Of a DNA stretch of 64,000 bases, positions 18,501 through 33,524 are shown one piece after another. Position numbers and translations under genes: made by a program. The DNA is taken from positions 481,501 to 545,500 of the forward strand of contig JABMCL010003926.1 in assembly GCA_018857735.1 (NCBI GenBank), read 5' to 3'. How positions within the stretch are numbered: position 1 is the first letter of the stretch; each line of letters begins with the position of its first letter. This stretch comes from Alviniconcha marisindica. Its lineage: Eukaryota > Mollusca > Gastropoda > Provannidae. The notes under the pieces are model-generated. The model saw only the letters and a list, made by a program, of their open reading frames with translations, had not been told where the DNA came from and did not search any database.

Positions 18501-19292
18501 CTTAGTGTAAGCCTGTGTCATTTGTAATAATATTCTGCCCTATGCATCTGTATAATATTTTAATAGTGAATATTGTTTAAAAATAATAATTTTTATTCCA
18601 TTAATTTTCTGCAACCACATAAACAAAGGCAGCTTTGATCAAGTATTGCAAATGACGGTTGGTACAGGTAGATTGCTCACTAATTTAGAGCAGGGGCACT
18701 TGTCTTAGTGCTGTGGCCAGCCAGGCCAGAACAGCTTCACCGTCACAGCTTCAAGGCTTACTCCGACCTTACTAATTTAGAATGCAGGGGGCACCTGGCA
18801 TCTGTCTTAGTGCTGTGGTCACCCGGGCCAGAACAGCTTCACAGTCACGGCTTCAAGGCTTGCTCTGACCCTCACTAATTTAGAATGCAGGGGGGCACCT
18901 GTCTTAATGCTGTGGCCAACCAGGCCAGAACAGCTTCAGGTCACAGCTTCAAGGCTTACTCTGGCTCTCAGGCTGAGTGACAGACTAGTACAGTAGTAGG
19001 TTGTTGACGACCTGATTCTCTGTGCTCATTCCTGCGCCTTGTGACCCGAGTTCTTTGGAAGATGGGTAGATGCCTAGATGGTGATAAGCTGCAGCATTGA
19101 AAAGTGGGATTAATAGGCTTTCCATTACAGTGCGGTTACACATTTCCCTTTTTCCTGTTTGCTTAGCTTGAGATTCAGAGATAAAGTTTAGGACATTAGC
19201 CTGTTTTTCTGTTGTTGTTTTTTTTTTACACCCAGTCAGCCAGGACGGTTGTAGCAGGGTGGAGAGAGAGAGAGTGCAGTTCAGTGCAGACT

Positions 19293-19344
<52 letters not shown>

Positions 19345-19389
19345 ACACCACACATACACACACACACACACACACATCAACCACACACA

Positions 19390-19447
<58 letters not shown>

Positions 19448-19460
19448 ACACCACACCAAC

Positions 19461-19506
<46 letters not shown>

Positions 19507-21624
19507 ACACCAACCACACACACACACACACACACAGAGCCTGCATCGTGTCGCAGCCCGAGCAGCTCCATCACCTGACAGTCTGCAGAGGAGTCGGGTT
19601 TCCCAGGGAGCTGTCTGCCCGCCCCTCCACTGGGGAGCGCTATACTCAAATAGGCAAGGTGGGCCGCCGGCACTCAGCGAGCCGCATCCGCCAGGTAAAC
19701 TGTACCGTACTTGCTCTGGGCGCAGCGCCCCCTCGCTTCCATCGCCCTCCTCAGCACCCAGTGGCTCCGCTGGTGCGGCGCCCAGCCCTTTGTGGAGCTG
19801 CTTGGGAGGCGGCCAGTGATGGCGCTAGACAGTTTTCAAACCGGTGTGATGTCTGTCCGGTGCCGAAAGTGGGTCACCAGACGGTCAGATATCACTGTAA
19901 CCGGTCCGATACTTGGCCATGCTGCTGCCGGAGGCGTTACTAGCAAAACCCCGGCTCCCTTCCCCGCCTGAAACACATGCAGTGGTGCACATGCACACAC
20001 ACACACACACATGCACACACACACATACATGCACACACACACACACACACACACACAGCCTCTCTTGCAGTGTGCTTTGTTTTTTAATGTATTTTTTAGA
20101 ACCTTTGAAACAAAATAACAGCCAGTATATTTGACCGATTGCTGATTTTGTTTCCGGTATAATTATATATGCTGATGTTGTTTTTGGTATAATTATGTGC
20201 TTATCTTATCCGGTAGACTCCAGGAAATTACTGGTTAATGCGAACCCTGGCTACAGAGTAGTAACATAATGCTGGGGGCACCTTAATCCCTTAACGATTT
20301 GATTGTTGACAGCAGTGTTCAGACCATGACTTCATTCTGTTGCGGTTCTGAGACATGATGTTGGGTGTCTTTTTGCTTGTTTGTTTCTTCTTCCAGTTAC
20401 AACACTATCAGACTTGTGGAATATCTGTATTAGGATGACTATTGCAGTGGCGTTAGCGACAACTTTGCATTTGATCTAGATGTTTGCTGGAACTGGCCTT
20501 CAGGTGATGGAATAGAACGGAGACTTTCTTTCTTTTTTGTCGGGGATCTTTATTCCTTGTGAAAGGAATGGCGGCCTTGCTATGCACAGTGAAGACCTTG
20601 TTCACTGGAGAATGGGATAACATTAACAGGTGCAGTTTGCTTGTAATGTTTGACTGAGAAGCTACCAGCTCTGTTTTATTCACATTCCTCGAGATTTTGA
20701 TTGATGAAAAAAAAAAGAGGGGGGGGGGGAGGGTTCAGACTAACCGACAACAACAGATTGTGAAGAAAGAGTGTGCACACTTTATTTTGAACACAGAAAC
20801 AAATGGTGAATTAGGCGTGCAGTTGCGATAGGTTCACCCAGAGATCAGCCTGTGATTATGGAGCATATGGTATTAGTGAAGGGGAAAGTTAATTCTCTCT
20901 CTCTCTCCCAACTTCACAGGATTACCAGCAGCCAAGGCCATGAGTGGAAAAGAAGAGAGAGATTTAGGAAATTAGGAGGCTGAGGGAGGGGGTATGGTGA
21001 AGTGGGGGGCGGGGGGGGGAGAGAGAAGCTGGCTTGAATCAGCTGGAGTGAGGGGGGGCGGTGGGGGGGGGGGAGGGGGTAGGAGAAGGGGAGTGTAGGA
21101 ATTCCTGTCTGGAGGAGGAAGTGGAGAGAGAAGAATTCAGACCACATGTGATTCACGTGATGTTTTGTGATCCAGACAGAATTGCGGGGCCCTGCATCCC
21201 CAGCGAAATAAATGTCAGAGTGTAATACTAATAATGCCATCTCAACACGGGGAATCGCGGCCAGTAATATTGCTAGCATTCGCTGTTCTTGCCTTTTAGC
21301 GAAAGAATTGAAAAAGAGCACAACAAGAACACCGAAAAATTAAAAGCCGAACGGTAGGTCGGTAGGTAGTGTTGCTTAATGTCCTCGGATGTCAGTTGAC
21401 ATATTAGGGACAGGCTGAGACCAATGCCGAAGCATGGTTCAGTATAGCTTTACGTCCACGGAAACCAGAAGGCTCGTTAGGACGGACAGCCCAGCTCCTG
21501 AACTATGAAAGCCAAACGACAATCGAGTTTGCCTTTCAGGCAGCAGATGATGACGGTGAAATGGGTATGCGGAATACGTTTAATCAGATTATAACCTCGC
21601 CGCTTCTTTCTCCAGCATAGGAGT

Positions 21625-21679
<55 letters not shown>

Positions 21680-21708
21680 CCCCACTGCCCCCCCCCCCAA
21701 AAAAAAAA

Positions 21709-21766
<58 letters not shown>

Positions 21767-24700
21767 GTGTCTTTCAGTCTGGCACCTTCTTCGCCATTCT
21801 GTCCGACAGACTCTGGGACCGGGGCAGCCCGTGCGCATCATGGCGGGTTGACAGACAAACAGCCCGCCACTCTACTCAGTGCGCGTGTGATCACTGCACG
21901 TTAACAGTTTTCAAGTCGCTGTCTGTCAAAGAGGAAAGTTGGTTACAGGACCTCGCACCAGAAAGTTTGAGAAGGGGGGGGGGGGGGGGGGGGGGGGGGT
22001 GTGTAAGGAGGGAGAAAGTGGTGGGAGGAGGGGGGGGGGTGCTAACGCAGAGGCCTTTGTTTGTGTCAAGAGTCGGTTAACACCAGCTTCTTTCTCCCAG
22101 TGTCGACGGCCACACAGTAGCCACACAATAAACAGATAATTGTGGTCATCAACAGAAGAAGGGGGGGGGGGGGGGGGGGCGTCAAGCATTTGTTTGTGCC
22201 AAGAGTCGGTTAACAACACCAGCTCTTTTCTTCCTAATGTAGACAGCCACACAGTAGCCACACAATAAACACATAATTGTGGTCATCAACAGAAGGGGAG
22301 ACGGGTGTGAGAGAGAGAGAGAGAGCCAGGAAGAGGGTACAAACTAGAGAGAGTGGGGGGGGGGGGGGGGGGGCACATAGACGTATATTTATATAATGTC
22401 ATTCATTATACGCAGGTACAGTATCCTGGCTTCCAGGTACCTCATTGTGAACATTTCGACCCGAATGGATTAACGACTCAGTACAACATTCTGCCATTAT
22501 GGGAAGGTGTGCAGTGTAGTGAACCATGGTAGGCGGCATTGGAAACACACGCTGTCTTGAACGTGATTTCATGACCGTCTGTGCTTACTGGTATTGCATG
22601 GAGACGCGACACTGAATGAATCAAACCTATCATCGATGTTTAATCGTTTACATTGTCCAGAGATACACTGACCCACCCCTTACGAGTTTCACGTGCTTGT
22701 GCCACTGGGCAGTGCATTTAAAGAGGTATGCTGTCACAGTTACTGGAGTAGCTACAGGGCTTGCTGATGATTTTCTTCCCCCTCGTAAGTATCTGCTGAT
22801 TACAGAACTCTGCATAAGTTCAGAAGTCAATTACTCCTGGCTACAGAGGCCACCCATAATGCTGACAGTTGACGTATAATTATATACATCTGCTTCTGCT
22901 TGATTTTTTTTAGCGATTTAGGTGGACTTTGTTATAGAAAACCAGGGCATGCTCCGTGGGACAGACAACTGAATTGCAAACCAGTGTTAGTTAAGACGAT
23001 ACGTGAAAACATGCGGCGCAATCTGAAACATAATTAGTAGAATCAGCGCAGCCTGAAAGAACATGCGGTCCACTGTGCCTGCTATCGTATAACGTCAGTT
23101 CAGTTCAAGATGATATCATTGCGCTGGAAAAAGTCCATATGCGTCAGTCTGACGAACATCGGAATTGTTTCAAAGGCAGCGTTGGGTAAACTTCCGAGAG
23201 ATGGGGTGGAGCGCATAATTACGGGCTTTCCCGAGCGCCTTGATACCATCTTGAACTGAACCGAACTGACGTTATTCGCTGGCAGGCACACTGGGCTCTA
23301 TTCTCTTTCAGACTGTGCTGATTCTACAGAGAGCGCTCTTCTGTCTGATTGTGTTTCAGATTGCACCACATGTTTTCACGTATTGTCAACAGAATATGGC
23401 ACACAGTGCTTAATTGTTATCAGACTAATCGGAAATACACTGAGGCCTCGGAGTTGAGCGTCCGACGCAGAATCAGCCAAGGAAATCAAGTGTATAATAC
23501 TTAATACCAGCGTTTAAGTACACCACTTCGGTGGATATTTAATTATGAAACATTAAAATGGCTCTCATTGCTGCCCACCTTAACGCAAAAGTCATTCTGG
23601 TGGTGACAGTGTAGCGATAGGTATATATGTTCTTCCCTCTGCCCCCACCTCCATACCCCCTTCCCCCTTCTCCCCGTCCCTAATAAGCCTTGTGGTTTCG
23701 GTGGACGTTAAGCGCCATGTTTACTTACATCATCGTCAATAGCGGTTGATGTCGCGCGGAGAGCAAGACCGGGGCCGCAACAACGTATACCCAGCGTATG
23801 GAGTTTTTGGTCTGGAAAACGATTTTCACCGTATAAGATTAAAGGGCTATCTCCCCCAAACGACCCTGTTCTGACCCAGAAAGCCGGCCTTGTACCAACA
23901 GGTAGAGTCATCAAAATAAAAGCCTAGACTCGGGGGGGGGGGGGGGGGGGGGCGTGGGTCGCTTCTGTGGACGTTAAGCAAAATATTAACGGGGAAAATG
24001 TGGATTTAGAATCCCCTTGCCAAACTCCAAACACTGGTTTACGACATCCTTCCTTTAAAAAAAAAAAATCCTCTTTCTTTTTTTCGCCCGGGGTGGATGC
24101 GTCTCGTGTTTACGTGCGTGCTTGGGCGCTAAGGTTGCTTCCACAGTCTTATCACTACCTAAACCTTTCGGAGGGCGCTGACCGCCTCGGTGGACAGCTG
24201 CGCGGAGATAGAAGAGTGCCCCTTCGGTGGCGTAACCGGTGCGGGCAGAAAGGTGCCGGACAGCGATGCACGGAGTCAGACTCCAAGCACTGGTTTACGA
24301 CATCCTTCCTTTGGGGGAACGTGCCGGAAAGCGATGCTCGGAGTGTGTCCTCTTGCGTCAGTGTCGTTTAGCGGGACTGGTTTACGACATCCTTCCTCCA
24401 AGCACTGGTTTACGACATCCTTCCTTTGGGGGGAACGTGCCAGAAAGCGATGCTCGGAGTGTGTCCTCGTGCGTCAGTGTCGTTTAGCGGGACTGGTTTA
24501 CGACATCCTTCCTTTGGGGGAACGTGCCGGAAAGCGATGCTCGGGGTGTGTCCTCTTGCGTCAGTGTCGTTAAAACTCCGTCAAGTGTCACAGCTGGCCC
24601 AGCGGCTTCCTGCGGTCTCTTTGATCCTGTTCCTCGGGAGACGCCGGCAGGGACCTCGCGTGCCCGAGGTGACGGAGGCGGTGCGTGCAGCACGGGAGAA

Positions 24701-25482
24701 ACGGCACACTTGCGGCTGTTGTGGGCACCCAGCCCCGTTATCCCTCGCCATCGAAACGAGATTAGAAAATGAACGTGAAAAACAACGGCTCGTTGTAAAA
24801 GACAAAAGGCCGTGATATCAGGTGTTTATTTCCATCTCTTCTGCCGCTGCCTGTTGGGGAGACTCGCTTTGTTTCGAGAAGTGCCAGTGGAACAGCAGCA
24901 GGAACTGTGGACGGGATTGTTCCGTGTACAGGCAGCAGCTGCTGCCGGACCACGCGCCTGCGCATTAGCCGTTAACTGCACTTGTTGAAGAGGTTTTTGG
25001 ATGTTGGGCCCTGATGCGCCATCGCCCAGCATCCGAGGGGCGCGGGCTTTATAAGTCACCGAGCCAGTCCCTTTTGAATGAAAACAACTGCGGGTTAGAC
25101 ACTTTCTAAGAGGAGCTCTAAGCTAAGTAGGGGGGGGGGGGGTAGGCCATGAGCTGTAAGAGGGGAAACAATTACGTAGTCTGGCGCTAGCTCCCCAGGG
25201 ATGTTGGGGCTTGTTTCCAGGGGAAGCTGGCGGAGTGGCGCTGCACGGTGCCTGCCTGCTGGAATTTGGGATCGGCAGACGTACAGTCAGCGGCAAGAGC
25301 CTCGGGAGGCGGGTGCAGTGGTAGCGTTGCTTGTCGTCGTCGGCGTTGTGCTGTCGAGCTGCAGCGGGGACTGAAATAGAATGCGACGAATCACACGGAG
25401 TGTGGGTACTGGGATGTCTTGATACTGGGTCAGGGTAGGAATGAACCAGTGTTCCGTTTCGAAAGGGTGACACGCACACACT

Positions 25483-25544
<62 letters not shown>

Positions 25545-25607
25545 AGTGTTTCGTTGCCATTGGCTCAATGTCGAGAGAGAGTTTACCGATACACTTTATA
25601 CAGCCAG

Positions 25608-25661
<54 letters not shown>

Positions 25662-25866
25662 AGAGAGAGAGAGCGCAGTGTTTCATTGCCATTGGGCTCA
25701 ATGTCGAGAGAGAGTTGACCGATAACACTTTATACAGCCAGTGGAGAGAGAGAGGAGAGAGAGAGAGAGAGAGAGAGGGGAGAGAGAGAGAGAGGAGAAA
25801 GAGAGAGAGAAAGAGAGCAGTTTTCTTGTGGGAATGGGGCAGGGAGCTGAGATAACACTTTTGCCG

Positions 25867-25941
<75 letters not shown>

Positions 25942-26260
25942 TGTTTCATTGCCATTGGGCTCAATGTCGAGAGAGAGTTGACCGATAGCACTTTATACAG
26001 CCAGTGGAGAGAGAGAGAGCGCGCGCAGCGCCATTGGCTCAGTGTCGAGAGAGAGTTGACGATAGCACTTTTACAGCAGGGAGAGAGAGAGAGCGCGCGC
26101 AATGTTTCATTGCCATTGGGCTCAATGTCGAGAGAGAGCTGACCGATAACACTTTATACAGCCAGTGGAGAGAGAGAGAGGGAGAGAGAGAGAGCAGTGT
26201 TTCATTGCCATTGGGCTCAATGTCGAGAGAGAGCTGACCGATAACACTTTATACAGCCAG

Positions 26261-26314
<54 letters not shown>

Positions 26315-26407
26315 AGAGAGAGAGCAGTGTTTCATTGCCATTGGGCTCATGTCGAGAGAGAGCTGACCGATAGCACTTTATACAGCCAGTGGGGAGAGAG
26401 AAGAGAG

Positions 26408-26456
<49 letters not shown>

Positions 26457-26517
26457 GTGTTTCATTGCCATTGGGCTCAATGTCGAGAGAGAGCTGACCG
26501 ATAACACATACAGCCAG

Positions 26518-26559
<42 letters not shown>

Positions 26560-29500
26560 AGAGAGAGAAGAGGATGTTCACCAGTCAGAGAGAGAGGAGT
26601 AAAACAGCCAGTGGAGAGAGAGAGAGGGAGAGAGAGAGAGCAGTGTTTCATTGCCATTGGGCTCAATGTCGAGAGAGAGCTGACCGATAACACTTTATAC
26701 AGCCAGTGGCAGCTTGCAAAATACTGCGTTTGACAAAGAGTCACGCGGCCAGTGTTTTTGTTTACCAGCACCGCGGTCCCACAAACAGCGTTGGCAGTGT
26801 CGCCGTCGTTCTTGGCGTGACGTAGCGGAGTACGTTACTTACTGTTACACCGATACAGCGCTGCGTTGTTCGCCACGCAACAAAGAGGGTTGAAAAATGG
26901 AACCGGTCCCACTTAGCTTGAGAGGAAACGAACCTCTAATCTACGTCTGTCATTCTCACTTGACACTTGCCTACACTCACGTCCCACTACAGTCGTTTCT
27001 TTTTTTGGGGAGGGGGGGGGGGGGGGGGGGGACATGTGTGCATAAATATGTACTGTACATGACTACACGATCTCAGTGACCCAGTTTTACGTATGACCCA
27101 GCGCGCTGTGACTGTCCTGCTTCTTACTAAGACAGTGTCAAGGAGATATGTATACATTATATACGTGAAGACAGATTTTCTTCCTCTCCGTTTCTCTCTC
27201 TCTCTCTCCCTCTCCCCCCACCTTTCCCCTCCCTTTCTGTTTAGTCTCCCTCGAACACCCCCTCCCCTCTTCTCTCTCTCTCTCCAAAGATAATTCGTTA
27301 GTGCCCTCCCTCGTTCCCCTGTTAAATCACATTCTTCCTCTCTTTCTCACCCCCCTTCTCCCTCCCCCTCTCTGTCTCAGACATGTTCAGTCTCTCTGGA
27401 CCCCCCTTCTCCCCCCCCTCTGTCTCAGACAGTTCAAGTCTCCCCCCCCCCCCTTCTCCCTCCCCTCTCTGTCTCAGACATGTTCAGTCTCTCGGGACCC
27501 CACCCCTCCCTCCCCCTGTCTCAGACATGTTCAGTCTCTCTGGACCCCCCCTTTTCTCCCTCCCCTCTCTGTCTCAGACATGTTCGTTCTCTGGACCCCC
27601 CTTCTCCCTCCCCCCTCTGTCTCAGACATGTTCGTCTCTCTACCCCCCCCCTTCTCCCTCCCCTCTCTGTCTCAGACATTTCTGTCTTTTGCCCCCCCCT
27701 TTCTCCCTCCCCCCCTCTCTGTCTCGACATTTCTGTCTCTCTGACCCCCCCCCCCTTCTCCTCCCCATCTCTGTCTCGACATGTTCAGTCTCTCTGGACC
27801 CCCCTTCTCCCTCCCCCTCTCTGTCTCAGACATGTTCAGTCTCTCTGGACCCCCCCCACCAGATTTTTTTTATTTTTGCCCTCCCTCGTACCCCTGTTAA
27901 GTCACATTCTTTGCTCGTCTTTCACCCGCCACGCTCATCTCCGGCACACTTCCCCTTTGCTGGAGCACTGGCTTGGCTGCGGCCGCTCCCTGGCCTGGCT
28001 ACTGTTGGAGGGTGTCTTCATTCACTTCAGGGGCAGTGGTGGTGGGGGTGGCATGGCCGGCGCCATGTTTCCGTCCCGTTCTGTCCCCGGCTTTCTCCGC
28101 GCTGTCTTTGGTCCCCGGCCCTGTTCTCAGCAAGGGTTGTCTGGTCCCCGGCCCTGTGCTCAGCAAGGGTTGTCTGGTCCCCGGCCCTGTGCTCAGCAAG
28201 GGTTGCCTTTGGTCCCCGGCCCTGTGGTCAGAAAGGGTTGTCTTTGGTCCCTGGCCCTGTGCTCAGCAAGGGTTGTCTTTGGTCCCTGGCCCTGTGCTCA
28301 GAAAGGGTTGTCTTTGGTCCCTGGCCCTGTGCTCAGCAAGGGTTGTCTTTGGTCCCCGGCCCGTGCTCAGAAAGGGTTGTCTTTTGGGGCCCTGGCCCCT
28401 TTTTGGGGTCAGAAAGGGTTGTCTTTGGGGCCCCGGCCCTGTGGTCAGAAAAGGGGTTTTCTTTGGGCCCCGGCCCTGTGGTCAGCAAGGGTTGTCTTTC
28501 GTCCCCGGCCCTGTGTCAGCAAGGGTTGTCTTTGGTCCCCGGCCCTGTGGTCAGCAAGGGTTGTCTTTGGTCCCCGGCCCTGTGGTCAGCAAGGGCTTGT
28601 GCCAGGGACGTCATTTGTGCAAGTCTGTGTCTTGTAGTTGTACACTGCGCTTTGCTGCTGGTGTTGCGGAAGGTGGGGCCGGGGAGGCAGTTGTCGGACT
28701 TGGCGTGGCGGGTCAGGTTATGCAGGCTTGCTTCAGATGGTGGCTAGCTACACACATTTTTGTGCTGGCTAGAAAATAAAATGGGGTGGGGGGGGGGACG
28801 AGGCGTCACCTTTCACACACCATTTTAATTGATGGAGCATGGTCTTCAGGCAGGTAGCACTTGATGCTTTGTCGGGTCGCGTGAGTTTTCTGGTGCCCGC
28901 TGAAACCAGGGTCCACTCCAGGCTCTTTTTGCAAGGGAGTGTGAGCTGAAGCCGAATTGAACCCTAGGTCCTACATTACCGACCCAACGGCCTTTCCGCC
29001 AAGCCCACATTTTTGCACGATCGGCATTATCTGCTGTTCTGATGTTCAATCCTGAAGAGGGAGAAGGAAAAAAGGGGGGGGCTGATTCAGCGCCAAAAGA
29101 GAAGACTGGAATGCACTTGGAAGGAGGTGGAGCGGGAGAGGGAGCGGGTGATAACCTCGAGCTGTATTTAGTCGCGGGGACGATGGTATCAGCAGTGTGT
29201 GTTGGGGTGGGAAGGGGGGAGGGGGTGATAAACAGTGCTATATTGAGCCGTCTACCTGTGGAATGGTATGCCACTGTTTAAATATATATACACACTTCAG
29301 GAAGATGGGTCACAGCACGCTGCAGCCCCTTACAACCCTAGTGCCTGTTGAAGCAGGGTGTTTTCTCCGCTAGTTCTGCCTTGGCTCATGGCCACGCCTC
29401 ACGGTTGGCGTATAAACTGACGGGGGTGTTTGGGGTGGGGGGTAGCGTGTGTCCGCGGCTTTGTGTTGTATGAAATGATGGTTTATAAATACATGTGTTG

Positions 29501-30948
29501 GTGATGGGTGTATGAGTCATGTGAAGAAGAACAGTGTGTGCACTACTTTTTGTCTCTAGCAGAAAAGGCCATGTGTCTTCTAATTAGATGGGCTTTTGGG
29601 ACACGGTAGCTTCAGCAGGGCTTTGGGACACGGTAGCTTCAGCAGGGTTTTTGGGGCACGGTAGCTTCAGCAGGGCTTTTGGAACACGGTAGCTTCAGCA
29701 GGGCTTTTTGGACACGGTAGCTTCAGCAGGGCTTTTATGGCACGGTAGCTTCAGCAGGACGAGGGCACTGCTGTTTGGTACTAAAGTCCTGTTCAGATTT
29801 AGTCAAATGTGAGTTGTTTAATTTGTCTGTCGTAAAGAACGGCGGTTGGTGCATTGCGACCCTCTCACAATCTAACAAATGCGTATGTGGCATTTGAAGC
29901 TGTGTACAAAATTAGATACATACACATAAAACGTTCTGTGCCCTGGGCCGACGGCTACAGGTGTGCTTGTAAGAACGTGACAGGTTAGAGGCAGGGCAGA
30001 GATGTTGGGGGCGAGGTGTTGATTGTGTACACAACAGCGCTACATCTCGGAGCACTGTGAATCCACAAACTATACCCGCGGGGGGGCGCTTGCCTGAACC
30101 CCCACCCCCGCCGCATTTTGCACCTCGCTCCACCACCACCACCACCACCACCACACAGACACAAAACCGCTTCCCCATGGCGTTTGTGTGTGGCAGATTG
30201 GTTTGATCTCTCGGCAGGTTGTGTTTTGGTAGGTTTTAAACCCGTGCGGGTCGTAAATTATTGTCTGTTTCCTTGTTGGTTGAGGCTAATGCTATTTGGG
30301 GTTTTATTGGGTCAGTACAGGTAATCCGGATTCGTTTGACTGAGGTTAATGCTATTTAGTGTTATAATATTGTATCGGTGAATTTGATCCAGACTTGTGG
30401 TTGTGTAGACACGAATACAGTGTCTTGGATTTAACGGTCACTGGGTCGAGGATTAGCCTGTCGGGAAAACTTCTTGATGGAAATTATAGAAGGGAGGCAC
30501 GGGGTTTCTCCAGGTCAAGGTTCCGGACTCGGTGTCTCCAGGTCAAGGTTAGAGACTCACTATCTCCAGGTCATGGTTAGAGGCACACTATCTCCAGGTC
30601 AAGGTTAGAGACTCACTATCTCCAGGTCATGGTTAGAGGCACACTGTCTCCAGGTCAAGGTTAGAAACTCTCCAGGTCAAGGTTAGAGACCCTCTAGCTC
30701 CAGGTCACGGTTAGAAACTCACTGCCTCAAGGTCAAGGTTAGAGACTGTCTCCGGGTCAAGGTTCGAGACTCACTAGCTCCAGGTCACAGTTAGAGACTC
30801 GCTATGTCCAGGTCAAGGTTAGAGACTCACTATCTTCACGTCAAGGTTAGATACTCACTAGCTCCTGGTCAGGGTTAGAGGGTCGGTGAGTTTAAGGCTC
30901 GATCAGTCAATGTGTCCACGTCAAGTTCAAGCCTTGATATCTTCACAT

Positions 30949-30997
<49 letters not shown>

Positions 30998-31345
30998 GTT
31001 GTATCATGTCCGCACATATTGATATGCCCGAAGTCACCCTGCACACAGTAGGTGTGTATTTACCATTGCACTACCCCCATATTCCAGAAATGGAATAGTG
31101 ACACACGTGGTAAAACTGGATTGCTGCTGTATACCCTGTCGACTACTGCAGTCGTGTCCCGTGATTGATCTGGATAGATTACGCGGGCAACGCACGTCGG
31201 AAAAGGCGAGGTGCCCCCTTCTGCGGGTGGGGGGTGGGGGGACCCTTCTGCTTTGAAGTCGGAGGTTTCATTTACCGCTGGGTGAGGTTTTGCGTGACAC
31301 ATTGCTTTCTCTTGCGCATGGACTTCGAATGTCAGTGTTTGTGCG

Positions 31346-31412
<67 letters not shown>

Positions 31413-33483
31413 CACACCATTCAGGCGTCTGCACGCAGACTGCGGATGTTGACTGTGCGGTGTTCAGCAGCGGTACGACAGTAAAGGGCTGCATGTAGTG
31501 CAGGGTCTCTGCAGAGCTCAGAGCTGTGTGAAAGTGGAGGTGGCCGTCCAGGGCTCCCCGCCCCTTATAGTCCTTATGGTCTCTGTGGACGTAAGGCAAA
31601 ATTGAACAGAGCTCAGAGCTGTGTGAAAGTGGAGGTGGCCGTCCAGGGCTCCCGCCCTTATAGTCCTTATGGACTCTGTGGACGTAAGGCAAAATTGAAC
31701 AGAGCTCAGAGCGTGTGAAAGTGGAGGTGGCGTCCAGGGCTCCTCGCCCCTTATAGTCGCTTTTGGTCTCTCGTGGACGTGAAGGCAAAATTGAACAGAG
31801 CTCAGAGCTGTGTGAAAGTGGGGCTTGGCTGTCCACGTAGTCCTTATGGTCTCTGTGGACTAAGGCAAAATTGAACAGAGCTCAGAGCTTGTGATAAGTG
31901 GAGGTGCCGTCCAGGGCTCCCCGCCCCTTATAGTCCTTATGGACTCTGGACGTAAGGCAAAATTGAGACAGAGCTCAGGTGTGAAAGTGGAGGTGGCGTC
32001 CAGGGTCCCGCCCTATAGTCCTTTGGTCTCTGTGGACGTAAGGCAAAATTGAACAGAGCTCAGAGCTGTGTGAAAGTGGAGGTGGCCGTCCAGGGCTCCC
32101 CGCCCCTTATAGTCCTTTTGGTCTCTGTGGACGTAAGGCAAAATTGAACAGAGCTCAGAGCTGTGTGAAAGTGGAGGTGGCCGTCCAGGGCTCCCCGCCC
32201 CTTATAGTCCTTTTGGTCTCTGTGGACGTAAGGCAAAATTGAACAGAGCTCAGAGCTGTGTGAAAGTGGAGGTGGCCGTCCAGGGCTCCCCGTCCCTAAT
32301 AGTCCTTATGGTCTCTGTGGATAGTTCTTACGGTCACCGTGAACGTAAAGCAACATTGAACGTGACAGTGTCATTAGCCCACCCAGCCCCGCGGCACTCG
32401 GAGGGGAGGCCTAAACAGCGGACAGCAAATCTCTTGACTCCGGGTGACGAGGGGGTTGTCGGCGGCCTGGCGCAGGGAGCTAAATAAGCTATGTCCACCG
32501 CTGTGCTCCCACCCGTGACCTCTTAACTCACCGGAGTGGGTTACCGCGTGGGAGGGTTTTCTGTTCCTAGGGGCGTTGAACCAAAGACCTACATATGTGG
32601 GTCCAGGCGTTGAACTATGGACCTGCATATGTGGGTCCAGGCGTTGAACTCTAGACTCTCGCTGCCCTGGTAAAAAAAAAAAAAAAAAACTGATGAAAGG
32701 GGTGTGAGGGGCGGGGCCGTTTCTTGCAGCCTGTTTGACTAGTTGAATTGGCTTTGGTTCCATGCACTCGGTACACGTATCACTGCTCGTTGTGATGGAC
32801 AAACTTACGTGCTTGGGTGAAGGCCGCGTGAGGTTTATGACCCTCTGTACATAAACATGTAACATGCATGTATGTATATAGTGTAGCATCTGCTACCGGG
32901 GACACCCGCTTTTTTTTCTTTTCTTTTTTCTTTTTTGAAACCCGCCACCAGCCTACCCCGCGAAAAAGTCTGTGTCCCGCGCCTGAAATTTCTCTCTGCC
33001 CCCCACCCCCACCACCAATCGTCCTGAGGTGGGTGATCGTATGCAGTTGAGCAACGCACAATCCCCGCCCGTCCACGTTGTTATTTTTGTCTCAAAATCA
33101 CGATGAAGTGCAAAGCCATAGGAACCCGACGAGTGTGTCTCCGAGTGTGCCGTCGCCTTACAAGTTAAGGGCAGAAATGGCGGGGAGACCCGACTGGCGG
33201 CGCGGGTCAATGCTTGGGCGTGGAAAGGTCAAGCCACGCCGCGGAGTGGAGAGGCTGTTTTGTGTGCGGGGACTCCACTCCAGCTCACGTTGACGCGTGC
33301 CTCACGCGCCACCGCCCCGGTATCTTCTTCCTACCCAGTAGCTGCCTGCCGTGTCGGTGACAGCGCCCCGATCAATGAATGGTGGGCTTGCTTCTCACGG
33401 CACCTCGCTCGTCACGGTCTCGGGTACTGCTGCACAGCTTTCACATGACACGGCAGTCTCCGTTTCTTCCCGATAATCTAGTG

Positions 33484-33524
<41 letters not shown>

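Noticed and set aside
19212..19943. His/Thr-rich 243-codon frame
   Set aside because: It is a translation of a CA microsatellite plus the GC-rich island; no sensible start or family.
27383..28747. 454-codon Pro/Ser/Leu-rich frame
   Set aside because: It spans two unrelated CT- and GC-rich minisatellites and has no domain or splice support.
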